Assembly: GCA_024336345.1 (NCBI GenBank)
Contig: JANFOG010000009.1
Coordinates: 1,488,001 to 1,552,000 of the forward strand
DNA: 64,000 bases
DNA from: Mariannaea sp. PMI_226
Taxonomy: Eukaryota > Ascomycota > Sordariomycetes > Hypocreales > Nectriaceae
Reading direction: 5' to 3'
The translations under genes were made by a program, and so were the position numbers. Numbering within the stretch: the first letter of the stretch is position 1; every line of letters starts with the position of its first letter. Under the pieces are notes generated by a model, which was not told where the DNA came from, searched no databases, and saw only the letters and a program-made list of their open reading frames with translations. Positions 10,900-22,219 of this stretch are shown here, piece by piece.

Positions 10900-11677
10900 T
10901 CATTCCTTCAACTCATCATTTCCAGAGATCATCCAATTGAGGCCGACGAGATATAATTTGTGAGTTTGAATATATTTCAGAGCAGCAAATGACTGCCTTT
11001 GCTCAAAGTCGTCACCACCTACATCCTGCGTCTGCAGATTAAATTCGTCCGGCTCGCGGAAGAGCAAAAAGAGATATCTATGTGGTTTCGAACTAATTCA
11101 CGCTGTTAGTAGTTGGCCTTGAAATAAAGAGAACAATCGATTATCTCCACAAACAGGGGCATGTGGTTCAATGATGAGAAATTGACGTTAGTTGACATAC
11201 TAATCTGGTGGTGCTGGTCCAAAGTACTCCGTCAAAGCTGGCTGGGCAGTTGTGGTGGACGGGGCTTCACCGTTGCTTGGCCGGAAGCCGGGCTGAATCC
11301 AATGGCGCCAGAAGGCGAACTTGGGGTCCTCAGGAGTTGGCGCATCTGGGTCAATAAGCATAATCAGGTATGATGTATCATTATTAACAGCAGGATCGGC
11401 CTTTGGTTACAATCACAAAAGGGTAAGCTTTCAGCTTCTTTACTTAAACGCATAGGGGAGAAGTGCTCACCTCTGGCCCGAAACTGATCGTTGGTGCAGA
11501 TCTGCATTCATGCGGACGAAAGAAATTGCCCAGCGCAACCTCTTTTCCCCCAAAGGACACTTTCAGCTCGGTACTTGGCTTGAAGATGTGGGGGATAAGT
11601 GCACTTGCAGAGCCAGGGACCAGACCGGCCTGCTCAAGGGAGTGCAGGATAGCTTTCTCCAAATCTTCGAGACCCAT
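10900..11677 (-). CDS. Phosphatidylethanolamine-binding protein (PEBP/RKIP family)
   Basis: Exons 11677-11471, 11400-11201 and 11092-10900 give 199 residues; introns are GTGAGC...AG (70 bp) and GTATGT...AG (108 bp). The PEBP signature is clear: LIDPDAPTPEDP, then the second block FWRHWIQPGFRP, and the C-terminal KPHRYLFLLFREP. The fold binds anionic ligands such as phospholipid headgroups; fungal members include the carboxypeptidase Y inhibitor TFS1-type proteins and others of unknown role. No signal peptide is seen, so probably cytosolic. Length fits the family. The intron joins rebuild EADPAVNNDTSYLIML and PPDYSKPHRY without gaps. The specific partner cannot be told from sequence. Confidence 0.9.
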
Positions 11678-13705
11678 GTCGGCGCAGTGTCAGGCAAGTT
11701 AGAATATCAAACACACAAAGACAGGCAATTGCAAGTAGTATCACGTATTCTTTGTCTTAAATGAGGACGTGAAATGCTCTCCCTTCCTATAACCTACATT
11801 GCACCTCACCGTGAAGAGCTATTTATTAGTGGTGGAACAAAGTGCAAATCACCCGACCCGGGGTCCCCGCACTGCCCCGTGGTGTGTCTTGACCGAGCGA
11901 ACAGCCCACGGTAACCTGACTCCCCAGCGGCCTCCATGTGATTTATGAGGGGCCCCGTGAGGGGTGATTTTGCAATGGATCCTTTACCCCAATGCTGGGG
12001 TAGCAATAGAGCACCACAGGGACCTTTCATTGTTGCCTGTCAATCCGAGACTTAGCCACCTGATTCGGCCTCGGCTCACAATTTCGTGGCCCGTACTGAC
12101 CGACAATACTAGTACCGTGTTTTGTTTTTGTTTTTTTTTGGGCCCGGGGATGAAGGAACTGGTTCCCGATAATTAATAATGGCAAATGGAGATAATGTGT
12201 CCTTCCACTAGGCCTGAATCGAGGGTGAAGTGACTCGAAGCCGTCCTAAGAGCAGCTGATAGCGATCTAGCCCGCTGTTTCTTTCGTAATATCATTTATC
12301 GCCTTTTTGAATACCCATTGTTCTGACCAATCCTCTTGACCCCATTCATGAAACATGACAGCATACGTCCAGAGTTGAGATGAGATAAGAGAATATCTTG
12401 GTCACTGCCGTATTGAAAATAAAAGCGAAAGGGACTGTATATGCAAGATGTAAATATAGCTCTGGCATGTAAACATGAACGTACGGTGGAAAGAATGTGG
12501 CAAATGAAGTTTTAGTGGGAATTGATTAGGGAACAAGATGTATCATAGAAACACTACCCTTAAAGGCGAGCTAATCAATAGACCACTTGGTTTCGGCTTC
12601 AAGAAAGTCAGAGTGAGTCAAACTGCATGTTCACTTATGTTCAGTTCATGTATATATCTAGACCTAAGGAGTTTCATGATCCAGTTGTATCTTCTTGCTG
12701 CTGTACCAGCTTTTGGTAAAAAGCCGTAATAATTCTGAGATAGAACCTACCATCACAACAAAGAGAGATTTCGTGTCAAAAGGCTCACCAATGACTGTCT
12801 CCAATCTCTCAGTCTTACTTAACATTGAATACTTTGAACTTATACGACGAGGTTCTCGTCAACACATTTAACGATACTATCTCTCCACAAGCGAGAAACA
12901 CGGTGAAGACATTACAAAGAGCGGACCAATAGGCTACTCTATCAGAATATAACAAGAACCATTTTTCTTTCTCCTTACAACTTTAAGTGGAATAGGTATG
13001 GCCAGTCCGCCGACTCAAGTACTCCCACGCCCCAGACCTCTTCGATGCTGTTTAAAGGAAAGAGAGTCCTTCCCGAGGTGATCGTTTGGGCCAGTTATTT
13101 GAAATCCCAGCTGATATGACAAAAGGATTAATCAATTCAGCTATCCGAGGTTGGTTGTAAGTAGGAGTTATCGCCCTGTCTCTTTGCTGATCTTTGAGGG
13201 AGCAGGCCCCACGGCCACGGTTGCCCGTACCAGTAGCCCACGAGACGGTGACTTTTAGATACCACTCAATCTCATTCGAATCTCAAATCTTGACTAAGTG
13301 CCTCTTTTTCCGATTTCTTGTAAGTAGATGAAAACAATCAACTATTATCACAATTAGTTCTTGAAGGTATGCTGTCATGCATCACGTCATCACCGATACT
13401 CCGCGGTCGGAAATTTAGACACGAGGTTCCCCACCAATTGAGACCATAGCGGCACGTCGGATAGATCATCCCGTTAGGGAAACCGGATAAATCAAGTACG
13501 AGGGTTGGATAAAAGGATGGATAAAAAGAACGACAAGTGATTTGCCTGCACGTCAGCTAGTGATCGTATAGGTCGATTCTGAGTTATTTCCGTTACCTAC
13601 GTGGTCATTTAGTAGTATATCAGTTGCCGCTCATCGGTCCCTTGCCTACTGCACCACCTAATTGCTGAGAAACAATACTCAATTTTCTGTGCGATATAAT
13701 TCAAT
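11678..13705. other. 2 kb intergenic region
   Basis: Between divergent PEBP and oxidoreductase genes. I see only short frames without family resemblance, a poly-T run near 12130, and no transposon ends. Confidence 0.45.
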
Positions 13706-15095
13706 ATGGTGATTAAAGTAGGAATTGTCGGCTACGGCTTTGCCGCTAAGAGCTTCCACCTCCCGTTCATCAATGCAATCCCAGACTACAAGGTCGTCGC
13801 AATCCTGCAAAGAGCAGAGGCCCCCGCGGACCCGGCATCGGCCGCTGCAGGATCCCATTGCACCGTCGATTTCCCAGAGGTTCGACATTATCGAACAGCG
13901 GAAGAGTTCTTCGCTGATCCCGAATTTACGCTCGTCGTCGTTGCTACACATCATGACACCCATGCTCTGTTCGCTGAAAAGTCTCTGTTGGCTGGAAAAC
14001 ATGGTTGGTAGATTGAAATGTTCTTCATCCACCCTAGAAAACTAATTGGGGATCATTATAGTGATTGTGGACAAGCCTTTTGCTCGATCATCTGAGGAGG
14101 CGGACCATGTGATTCAGCTCGCAGGGCAGAAGGGTCTAATTCTCACCTGCTTCCAGAACCGTAGATGGGTAAGCGTCCATCGCGCCACTGACATGAATGG
14201 TCTATTGGATTTCTACTTATATACATCATAGGATGGTGACTTTCAAACCCTGAGGAAACTTCTATCGCAGAATGCACTTGGAAAGATTATGGAGGCAGAG
14301 CTGCACTATGATTTCGAGTCACCACCATGGCTCAAGTATCTCACAGACAAGGAGTATACGCCTGGTGCAGGTCATACTTTCGGACTTGGTATGAAAATAT
14401 CCTTGAAAAATCGCCGCTGCGAAAGACTTGCTAATAATTGAAAAAAAGGCACGCACAGTCTTGACCAGGCCTATGTGCTCTTCGGGCGACCAGCTTCAGT
14501 GACGGCCTTCTTCCGTGCCCAGCGAGGCATTGAGAGTGAAGTTGAAGATTCCTTTACTATTATCCTGCAGTACGATGGCGAACAGAAGGACTTGTTGGTC
14601 ACAGTCAAGACGTCTGTTACGACACCCATGCCACAGCAACTCAAGCAGTTGGTCAGAGGAACAGAGGGTTCATTCATCAAGGTTAGTGGCTGAGGAAACC
14701 TTCTGTCCATATTCTTCTTTTCTTTGCTGTTAGCTAAGTATCATTCCTTGCAGTGGCAGCAACGTAGCACCTGCGCACAGGAAGAGCAGATTGAGAAGGG
14801 TGCCAAGCCTCTTGATCCGAACTTTGGAAAGGAGGCAGATGGGCTTCAAGGTATCCTGACAACATACAAGGAGTTTGACTCGAGCGTTCAAAAGTTCGAC
14901 CCTGAGACCAAGAAGTACACGGGACGGTACCCTACAGTTACGGGACGTTGGATGGGACTGTATGAGAGTCTTGCAAACGCCATTCAAGGCAAGTCGGAGC
15001 TTGCTGTCAAGGCCGAAGAGTGCAGGGATGTGCTCCGAATCATTGAACTCGCAAGGGAGTCTCACAATAAGAAGGTGACGGTGCCGTGGAGTTGA
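13706..15095 (+). CDS. Gfo/Idh/MocA family NAD(P)-dependent oxidoreductase
   Basis: Exons 13706-14003, 14062-14168, 14232-14388, 14449-14681 and 14754-15095 give 378 residues. Introns are GT-AG, 58-72 bp. The N-terminal Rossmann fold is shown by GIVGYGFAAKSFHLP (residues 6-20), and the family's EKP-type catalytic element by VIVDKP with Lys104, restored exactly by the first splice. The C-terminal half (GTHSLDQAYVLFGRP, then the KWQQ region) is the usual substrate-binding sheet domain. The head resembles YdgJ-type bacterial and fungal members that reduce or oxidise sugars, inositols or their derivatives; the substrate here is unknown. No targeting signal is seen. Confidence 0.92.
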
Positions 15096-16008
15096 GCACA
15101 CCAAAGTCCGATAATTACAAGTCGCAATGATCAATCTCCACTACCATAGGTGTGGAAGGACTGTGCAGGGTGGCTTATGTTAGGCGGGCCTTATGGCTTT
15201 GCAGAATTGATTCATTGTCAAGTGACGGTTTGTGCTCACCTTGGCTTATCCTCCCGGACTCGTAGAAATTTTCAGAACTGAATCAGTCAAATCTTTGAAG
15301 GCAGTACATGCTTGCGCACAACTAATTGGCCGATCCTTGATCACCCGGGTTATGTGATGACCCAGATTGCAGGTGCATAGCGGAGCTCACGACTGTAAAG
15401 TCTCCGGTGTTGCAGTGCCTCCTCGGACGAAAGACAATGCCTAGCTGTGGATATTTCTGATATACAGCAGAGTGGAAGGATTTATCCTATCGAATAGACT
15501 GTTCTGCAGTCCACATCCATAGAGCAGTTTGAATCAGATCAACCCAAAAAAAACTGACTCAAAGGTCTCATGGAAGGTCGTCATGCTTTGTGGTGGGAGT
15601 CACCGTCTTACTTTTTTTTCTCATTTATTTAATGGAGAATGTCTTACCTTACAATTATGTAGAAACCCATTACACATTTTGCTCCCTTCGCATGGTTGTA
15701 AGCGAGAACGAGGTCTGGTAGCCAAGAAAATGGATACGAAGCCCCACTGCTGATTGGATGCAGCAGCATATAATCTCATCATGGAGAGAGCAAACACAGC
15801 CTCGGTGTGAGTCAACGTGCTTGACGGTGGCGCCGTAGTCTGAAGCTTCGTGGCTGTACTCTGCACACTCCGCAGCTGGGAGTCAACATACTGAGGTACC
15901 TATCCAACTCCCCTGATCAACCCTTTCAGGTAATGCCATCGAAGATCGATTTGGGAATAAGATTCAAATCTTTTGTAGATATAAGATGTAGTGGACTGAG
16001 GCAATCTC
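15096..16008. other. Intergenic region before ABC transporter
   Basis: About 0.9 kb holding the transporter promoter; no gene or repeat recognised. Confidence 0.45.
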
Positions 16009-18492
16009 ATGTTTGGAAATCTCATCAACACTCTCAAGATGATTCCCCTGCTCAATATTGCCAGCTATCTTCACTACGGCTGTGCATTTACCATACTCGC
16101 ATTCTTGTCCGTTTCAACACTTCATCATCTAGGGGAAAGTGGCAAGACTCCCTTGCGTTCCAAAACATACACTATTTTCATCAGTATTCTCATAATATGC
16201 TATCTGGTTGAGATCGCAATTCTCATCACCCCAGTACATACACTCAATCAACCGGGAGCAGATATCGTCCATTTAAGCGTCCTTGCCATCGTGTGGCTCT
16301 TCATCGGATTGCGCAGAACTACATCACGCCAAACTATCCAGTGGGCAACTGCCATTACGACTCTCTTCGAGATTCCGCTACTCGGTCTATCATTTGCTCG
16401 CCCTGTATACCAAAATACTTCAATTATGCAAACCATTTGCCAAGGTACTAGGCTATTTGCCTTCTTGTGCCTATTTGCGACTTGGTTCCGACCTCATACC
16501 TTTACCGCCACCAGCGACGAACACTTAGTTGAGGAAGCGCGTCCATTTCTGCGAAGCCAACCTGATAGTGACTCGTCCCACAACTACGGCACTCAAAATT
16601 TATCTGATAGCGCTCGTTCAGAGTCCGACGAAACCCTTACAGGTGTTGACGATGACAGCGACTCAGATGACGATGATGATGTCGATATTAAACGACGCCG
16701 CGCAAAGAGGCTGCAGCAAACTGGAGGTTGGTGGGGGTATCTCAAGGATTTTTCCATTTTCCTCCCTTACTTGACGCCGCGAGGAGATCCAAAAGTGCAA
16801 CTGTGTCTCCTAGTCAGCCTAGTGTGCATAGCCGGCGGAAGAGCACTCAACATCCTCATCCCACGTCAACTGGGTATAGTAACCGACAAGATCCTAGGTC
16901 ATGAGACACCATATACGTCTCTGCTCGTCTGGTTGGTATTGAAGATGCTGTACAGCGAGTGCGGTCTGAAGCTACTAGAAGAATTAGCTAAGATTCCCAT
17001 CAAGCAATTCTCCTATCGCCGGATCGCCAACGCCGCCTTCAGCCATGTCATGAGTTTGTCCATGGAATTTCACTCCGAGAGGGATTCTGCCGAGGTCATG
17101 AAGGCCATTGAACAGGGTGAAGCCCTGACGAACATTCTGGAGACAGCCGTTATCGACATCCTGCCGACACTGGTGGATCTATTTATCGCATACTGGCTTC
17201 TGTATTGGAAGTTCAATATCCTTCTTACCGTCGCTATGCTAGTTGCTTCGATTGCATTCTTTTCACTGGAAGTTGTCACCTCAAACTGGAACATCGAGAA
17301 TAGGCGACAGACTGCTAAAACGAAACGAGACGAATCTCGCGTGATGCATCAAGCTGTACAGGGTTGGCAAACTGTCACGTACTTCAATATGTTTTCTTTC
17401 GAGAGGAGACGCTTCGGGGATGCGATTGAAAAACAACTCGCTGCTAGTCGAAACTGGGGAAGACGTGACGCCTATATCCAAGCAATCCTTGAGGCGGTAG
17501 TACCCATCACGTGGTTCACTTTGGCATGTCTCGTTGTCAACGAGATATCTCATGGCCGAGCAACGCCGGGCGACTTTGTGTTCTTAATCCAGTACTGGGA
17601 ATTTTTGATCTACCCGCTCCAGTATCTCTCTCACAACTATCGATACCTGATGGCGGACTTGATTGATGCAGAACGATTACTCGGTCTACTGCAGACCCGG
17701 CCAACGGTTGTCGACAAGGACGGTGCCAAATCGCTTGTTCTAGCCAAAGGTTGCGTCAAGTTTGAAGACGTCTGTTTTTCGTACGACCCGAGGAAACGCT
17801 CTGTGCAGGATCTGAACATTTCTGCCAACCCGGGTGAGACTGTGGCATTTGTTGGTGCCACTGGCGCTGGCAAGTCGACCATTCTCAAACTGCTACTTCG
17901 ATTCTATGATGTCGATTCTGGAAAAATTACCATTGATGATCAAGATATTCGCGACGTGACCCTAAGTTCATTGAGAGATGTCTTTGGCGTCGTGCCTCAA
18001 GATCCCCTGCTGTTCAACGCGTCCGTAATGGAAAACCTCCGGTACGCGCGCCCTAGTGCCTCGAATGAAGAGATATTCGAAGCATGTCGCTCAGCAGCCA
18101 TACACGACAAGATCCTTTCCTTTCCAAGCGGATATGAAACTCGAGTTGGTGAGCAGGGTGTAAGACTCTCCGGCGGCGAGGTCCAAAGAATAGCAATTGC
18201 ACGGGCGTTCTTGAGGAACGCACCCATCCTGATCTTGGACGAGGCGACGAGTGCCGTAGACACAACGACGGAAACTGAGATCCAGGCTGCACTGGACGAA
18301 TTGAAGAGACAGCGAACAACCTTTTTGATTGCTCACCGTCTTTCAACCGTCGTAAAGGCTGATCAAATTGTGGTGGTACATGATGGACAGATTGTAGAGA
18401 GAGGAACACATACTGAGTTGATTCGGGCAAATGGAAGATATCATGAGCTATGGATAAGGCAGGTGGGAGGTTCAGGAAGCTATGGGCAATAG
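16009..18492 (+). CDS. ABC half transporter, HMT1/ABCB6 type (vacuolar or mitochondrial family)
   Basis: A single-exon 827-residue half transporter. An N-terminal extra membrane domain (about residues 10-170, five predicted helices) is followed by an acidic linker with a long Asp run (around 215-225) and a basic KRRRAKR patch, then a six-helix domain (about 260-560) and the nucleotide-binding domain. Walker A GATGAGKST is at 616-624, signature LSGGE at 720-724, Walker B LILDE at 741-745, and the switch His776 in AHRLST. This order is that of S. pombe Hmt1, C. elegans HMT-1 and human ABCB6, linked with cadmium/phytochelatin tolerance or porphyrin transport. ATM1 relatives lack the extra N-terminal domain, which argues for the Hmt1 branch. 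Membrane and substrate are inferred from family only. Confidence 0.93.
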   Translation: MFGNLINTLKMIPLLNIASYLHYGCAFTILAFLSVSTLHHLGESGKTPLRSKTYTIFISILIICYLVEIAILITPVHTLNQPGADIVHLSVLAIVWLFIGLRRTTSRQTIQWATAITTLFEIPLLGLSFARPVYQNTSIMQTICQGTRLFAFLCLFATWFRPHTFTATSDEHLVEEARPFLRSQPDSDSSHNYGTQNLSDSARSESDETLTGVDDDSDSDDDDDVDIKRRRAKRLQQTGGWWGYLKDFSIFLPYLTPRGDPKVQLCLLVSLVCIAGGRALNILIPRQLGIVTDKILGHETPYTSLLVWLVLKMLYSECGLKLLEELAKIPIKQFSYRRIANAAFSHVMSLSMEFHSERDSAEVMKAIEQGEALTNILETAVIDILPTLVDLFIAYWLLYWKFNILLTVAMLVASIAFFSLEVVTSNWNIENRRQTAKTKRDESRVMHQAVQGWQTVTYFNMFSFERRRFGDAIEKQLAASRNWGRRDAYIQAILEAVVPITWFTLACLVVNEISHGRATPGDFVFLIQYWEFLIYPLQYLSHNYRYLMADLIDAERLLGLLQTRPTVVDKDGAKSLVLAKGCVKFEDVCFSYDPRKRSVQDLNISANPGETVAFVGATGAGKSTILKLLLRFYDVDSGKITIDDQDIRDVTLSSLRDVFGVVPQDPLLFNASVMENLRYARPSASNEEIFEACRSAAIHDKILSFPSGYETRVGEQGVRLSGGEVQRIAIARAFLRNAPILILDEATSAVDTTTETEIQAALDELKRQRTTFLIAHRLSTVVKADQIVVVHDGQIVERGTHTELIRANGRYHELWIRQVGGSGSYGQ

Positions 18493-18924
18493 TATTGTGG
18501 TGGGCTTGAATAGATAATATAGCGAATTGCATTAAAATCGCATGATGCCGGTCTGGATCCAGCGCATGCCTTATGTGCTTGCTCATTCCCAGTCTATGAG
18601 GCAATGGGACCATTCATGGCACGACCCCATCCCAGTGATGGAAGCTTGGGGCTCCCAACGCGAAAAAATGAAAAAAAAAATTTATCTATTCCGTAGCTTT
18701 CAGCCTTCATGTTGGAGATGTATCTGGATCCTAAATCAGACAACAGATACGTCATCAGCAGGTGAACCGATCAGATCGGCAATGAGCCCAGGTCTTAATC
18801 GTCTCACGTCTGTCGCTTGTCAAGTACGCTTGGGTACCCCAGATTAATACCTAGGAGCGCTACAATCTCTCCCATTGCATCACTCACGCACGCACACCAC
18901 CACAGTTCAGTCTTTCGCCTAATC
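18493..18924. other. Intergenic region before RraA-like gene
   Basis: 432 bp spacer with an A/T run near 18665-18685; otherwise nothing seen. Confidence 0.45.
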
Positions 18925-19708
18925 ATGGCTTCGAAACGCAGCTTAGAGCTCTTGCGCCAGTTCACCACATGCGATGTAAAGATGTCCGCGACCGCGACTA
19001 CGGGTATTTTACTGACGCAGCCCAGATTGGCGATGCCCTCGTCCGGCTCAAGTATCCCTACGGCGGCTTTCTTGATGGGATCCGTATGTTCTCTCCAGGC
19101 CCCGACACCCGTGTCATGGGACACGCAGTGACGGTGCAAATGGTTGAAATGAGCGATAAATCAGCCCCTCGGGTGGAGAAGCACTTTGTAGATCATAACG
19201 AGGACGGCGGCATCATGTACATTCAGCAGCCCAAGGGCCTCTACTCTGCCTGCTGGGGAGGCCTAATGTCAACCCGTGCCAGATATCTTGGAGCCCAGGC
19301 CGCCGTGGTCGACGGTCGGATTCGAGACGTGAGGGAACACATTGAGTTTGGATTTCCCGTAAGCTTCATCCCTTCCCTTGTATCAGCGCATGAATTTGTC
19401 TTTGTTTTCTCACAGCGAGTCGTCTATTCAAGGTCTTCGCCGCTGGAACGTCGGTTCTTGGGTCCAACACCTTCTCGCGAGCCTCCAGGATCAATGTCCC
19501 CTTACAGTTTAAAGGCGACTTGTGGATCAACCCAGGAGACATCCTCATCGGCGACGCGGATGGTGTAGTTGTCACACCCACATCATTGATCGACCAGGTC
19601 ATTGCAATTTGTCAACCGAGGGCTGAAGTAGATGAGAAGTTCTTTGTTGAGTTACGGCGAGGCGCATCCATGGATCATTTGATCAAGACCGTCAGAAAGG
19701 ATAAATAG
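18925..19708 (+). CDS. RraA-like protein (HMG/oxaloacetate aldolase-decarboxylase family)
   Basis: Exons 18925-18975, 19026-19358 and 19433-19708 give 219 residues. The splices were chosen because they rebuild FTTCDIGDALVRLKYPYGGF and FGFP-VFAAGTSVLGS, the two most conserved stretches; a nearer acceptor at 19415 would break the frame. The active-site motif DGRIRDV (Arg117, Asp118) and the GG loop fit the 4-hydroxy-4-methyl-2-oxoglutarate aldolase/oxaloacetate decarboxylase family, metal-dependent enzymes once annotated as menaquinone methyltransferases or RNase E regulators. In fungi they most likely cleave or decarboxylate a 2-oxo acid. No targeting signal is seen. Exon 1 is very short, so the start is slightly less sure than the rest. 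Confidence 0.88.
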
Positions 19709-19770
19709 ATATACCAGGAGTAAACCTGTAGATACCTGCCGATGGTGAAGGCTTGATGGCGTCTGGAATC

Positions 19771-20889
19771 CTACATATTTGATAGCTGAGCGTTCAAACC
19801 AGTCAGAATTGCGTTAAGCCCATTCCTGACATTTTCGCTTGGGGTTGTCTGGATGCGCATCTCCAGCTCGCGAATCTTCGCTTCAAGTTCCCGTTTTTCT
19901 TCCTCTTCCGCATCGTTTTCGTCATCGCCTTTCTCACTCCCCACCGCTTCAGGTAACTCCTCTCGTGAAAGACCATCGCCAAATGCACTCTCGAACGAGT
20001 CGGCCATTCCCGCGTCTTTGATCGCGAAAACCACTGCTTCAACGCCACTCCACGTTTCTCGATTAGCCTTCTTCTTCTTACCTTTGGTGTCTTTCTTGGG
20101 CAGGAGAACCTTTCGCCAAGCTGATGCCACTTCGCTGACTGGATTTCCGTAAGCTCCACAACCCCAGGCGCCCAAGACAACATGGGTTATGTTCTTCAAT
20201 TGACAGATTCGCATCACCATTCTCATCTTCTGCAAGACTAGCTCGCGGTCTTTCTCCTGGACATATGTCCCCCATCCAGCTTCATTGCGTTGAGTCTCTG
20301 GGTTTCGAAGCATAGCGGCGCTGATACAATCGACGAAAAAACGATCGTTTTTAGGCAGCACCTCATCTGACCCATCATCTCGAAAGACTAGAACATCTGG
20401 AGTGTAGACGGCTCCAAGTTCTGGTAGCCGATAATACTGATCCTTGAGAGATGGGAGTAGAGTCGTTCTCATGCAGAGAGATTCTTCTTGGCTGCTGGCA
20501 CCGTTCAGGAAACCGCCCCCCGGCGATAGAGGAGAAGCCATATTTAGAATGGCGACTTTTGATCTCCTGTTACCAGCTGCAGTGCCAGAGGCCTTTCCAA
20601 TGGCATCACTCTTTGCAATAAGGGCACGAGCTGCAGCAAGTGTGTCGGCCACTTGAAGAGTGAGCTGGGGAGTGGTGCAGTCGTTGTTTTGGCCCTGGTC
20701 TGTCTCTTCTGTGTGAACAGGTTGCGGCTGCAAGATGAGCTCTGTCTGATCAATTCCCTTACGAGCGCGAGGATGCGTTGACAGCAGAGTTGGAATGAGT
20801 TGGTTGATGGTGGCTTTGGCCTTCTTTGCACGAGCTTCGCGGCGAAAGAGGGCAGGCGGTTGGCCGACCGAGGGCTCCGTTCTCCCCAT
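19771..20889 (-). CDS. Microbial-type poly(ADP-ribose) glycohydrolase macrodomain protein (DUF2263/TIGR02452-like)
   Basis: A single-exon 372-residue protein. The PARG signature is visible: GGG at 124-126 followed by QEE at 134-136 in the loop GGGFLNGASSQEE, which binds ADP-ribose and supplies the catalytic glutamates. The macrodomain end GAWGCGAYGNP is at 240-250. This matches the bacterial/fungal type PARG family, which hydrolyses poly- or mono-ADP-ribose. Residues 265-275 form a Lys-rich stretch that could be a nuclear signal. The tail (from about 320) is highly acidic and then heptad-like, probably a coiled coil. It converges on the RraA-like gene with 62 bp between stops and diverges from the class II aldolase. 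Activity is inferred from motif retention. Confidence 0.86.
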   Translation of the reverse strand: MGRTEPSVGQPPALFRREARAKKAKATINQLIPTLLSTHPRARKGIDQTELILQPQPVHTEETDQGQNNDCTTPQLTLQVADTLAAARALIAKSDAIGKASGTAAGNRRSKVAILNMASPLSPGGGFLNGASSQEESLCMRTTLLPSLKDQYYRLPELGAVYTPDVLVFRDDGSDEVLPKNDRFFVDCISAAMLRNPETQRNEAGWGTYVQEKDRELVLQKMRMVMRICQLKNITHVVLGAWGCGAYGNPVSEVASAWRKVLLPKKDTKGKKKKANRETWSGVEAVVFAIKDAGMADSFESAFGDGLSREELPEAVGSEKGDDENDAEEEEKRELEAKIRELEMRIQTTPSENVRNGLNAILTGLNAQLSNM

Positions 20890-22219
20890 GGTTTCCGGAT
20901 TTCTGTTTGCGGCAGGGGAAACAAAGACGACGAGGCTGCGAAATGAATGATCGAGGATGAATCTTTGATGCTAGATGCTCTGGAAGTCGAGAGGGAAATG
21001 CCAAATGTAGATGGTTTCGAGGCACGTACTTGATTTTATTTAGGTCGCAATACTTGTAACCCATATCACCAAATTAAAGTGGAGCAGCGTATCGCAATCT
21101 GACAGAACACCTTGATAGTTTCAACTCTGCTGTACAATGGTGCATCTTGAGAAAGATGACATTATTTTACATAGTTTCTAATCTCTCAAGGTGCATTTTC
21201 AGGTGTGATCAAACTCCGATCTGTTTCTCCAACTCAGTCAGACTATCGTATATGAGATTGAAAATGGCGACCGGATACGCTCATTTACATCAGAGAGATC
21301 GCTATGGCTTACCTACCCTAGTGCCTAGATCTGGCAACTTGGGTCGGGACTGTTCTTTGCAAATCTTCGTCTGCCAGTTCTATTGGTCCTTACTCTCTTT
21401 CCTTTGCATTTCCTTCTTCGTCTTTCATCCATAGGTTGTTTTTTTATTACCATAGTCTAAGGTAAGTAGATAAGAATCACAAAATTTGTCATCTCATTTG
21501 ATCAAAAACCACATCCCACAACAGTCCATCAATCCAATTAGAAAATACATGATGCAACGAGTCAAGCCTCTTGCAGACCCCCAGAGGAAGCCCAGATACT
21601 GTTTGAACGAGGCAGAGAATCTGGTTGAGAAACTAAACGGCAAATCAATGAGACCCAGCAAACCAATTTCCCCAAGTCCCAGAGGTCAAACTGGTCCGTA
21701 CCTTACCTAAACTTCGCAAACTTCGCTCAAAGACCGAAATGGGCTCTAGCTGCCAATCACGTTTTGAGGATGAGGAGTAATGCATAGAGAAGTGCTGAAA
21801 GCTGAATCAGGGAGCGGCAGAACCATCCATGCTGAGAATCGGCCAAGCAACCTGGAAGGATCACATTAAAGGCATGTCGCGATAGGCGCTGTAAACAGTG
21901 GGAAACGACTTTTGCCCCGCACTTGGTCAAAGTCAAGATACCTACGATGTTGGTGATTGGAGAAGTGGTGGAATGGAGTCGTGCACATCTCACACGCGGG
22001 CAAAAGGGCGTATGTAGATGGAAGGCGTCGAAGCATTTCAAGGCTTACACTTCTTAACCTGCAACTTTCGCCATCTCTAGGAGGAGTTTGTTTGAACTCA
22101 TTTGCAACATTGCACTCCACCATTCTAATAAAACAATTATTTTCTGCCTGCAAGGCAACTTTAGTACTTCATATTTCGTCCTGCATTGCACCTTGCTACA
22201 CTCTATCTACTTCGCAGTC
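20890..22219. other. Divergent promoter region, PARG-like and class II aldolase
   Basis: 1.3 kb between two starts. Only short non-ATG or unrecognised frames are present; no repeats of note. Confidence 0.45.
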
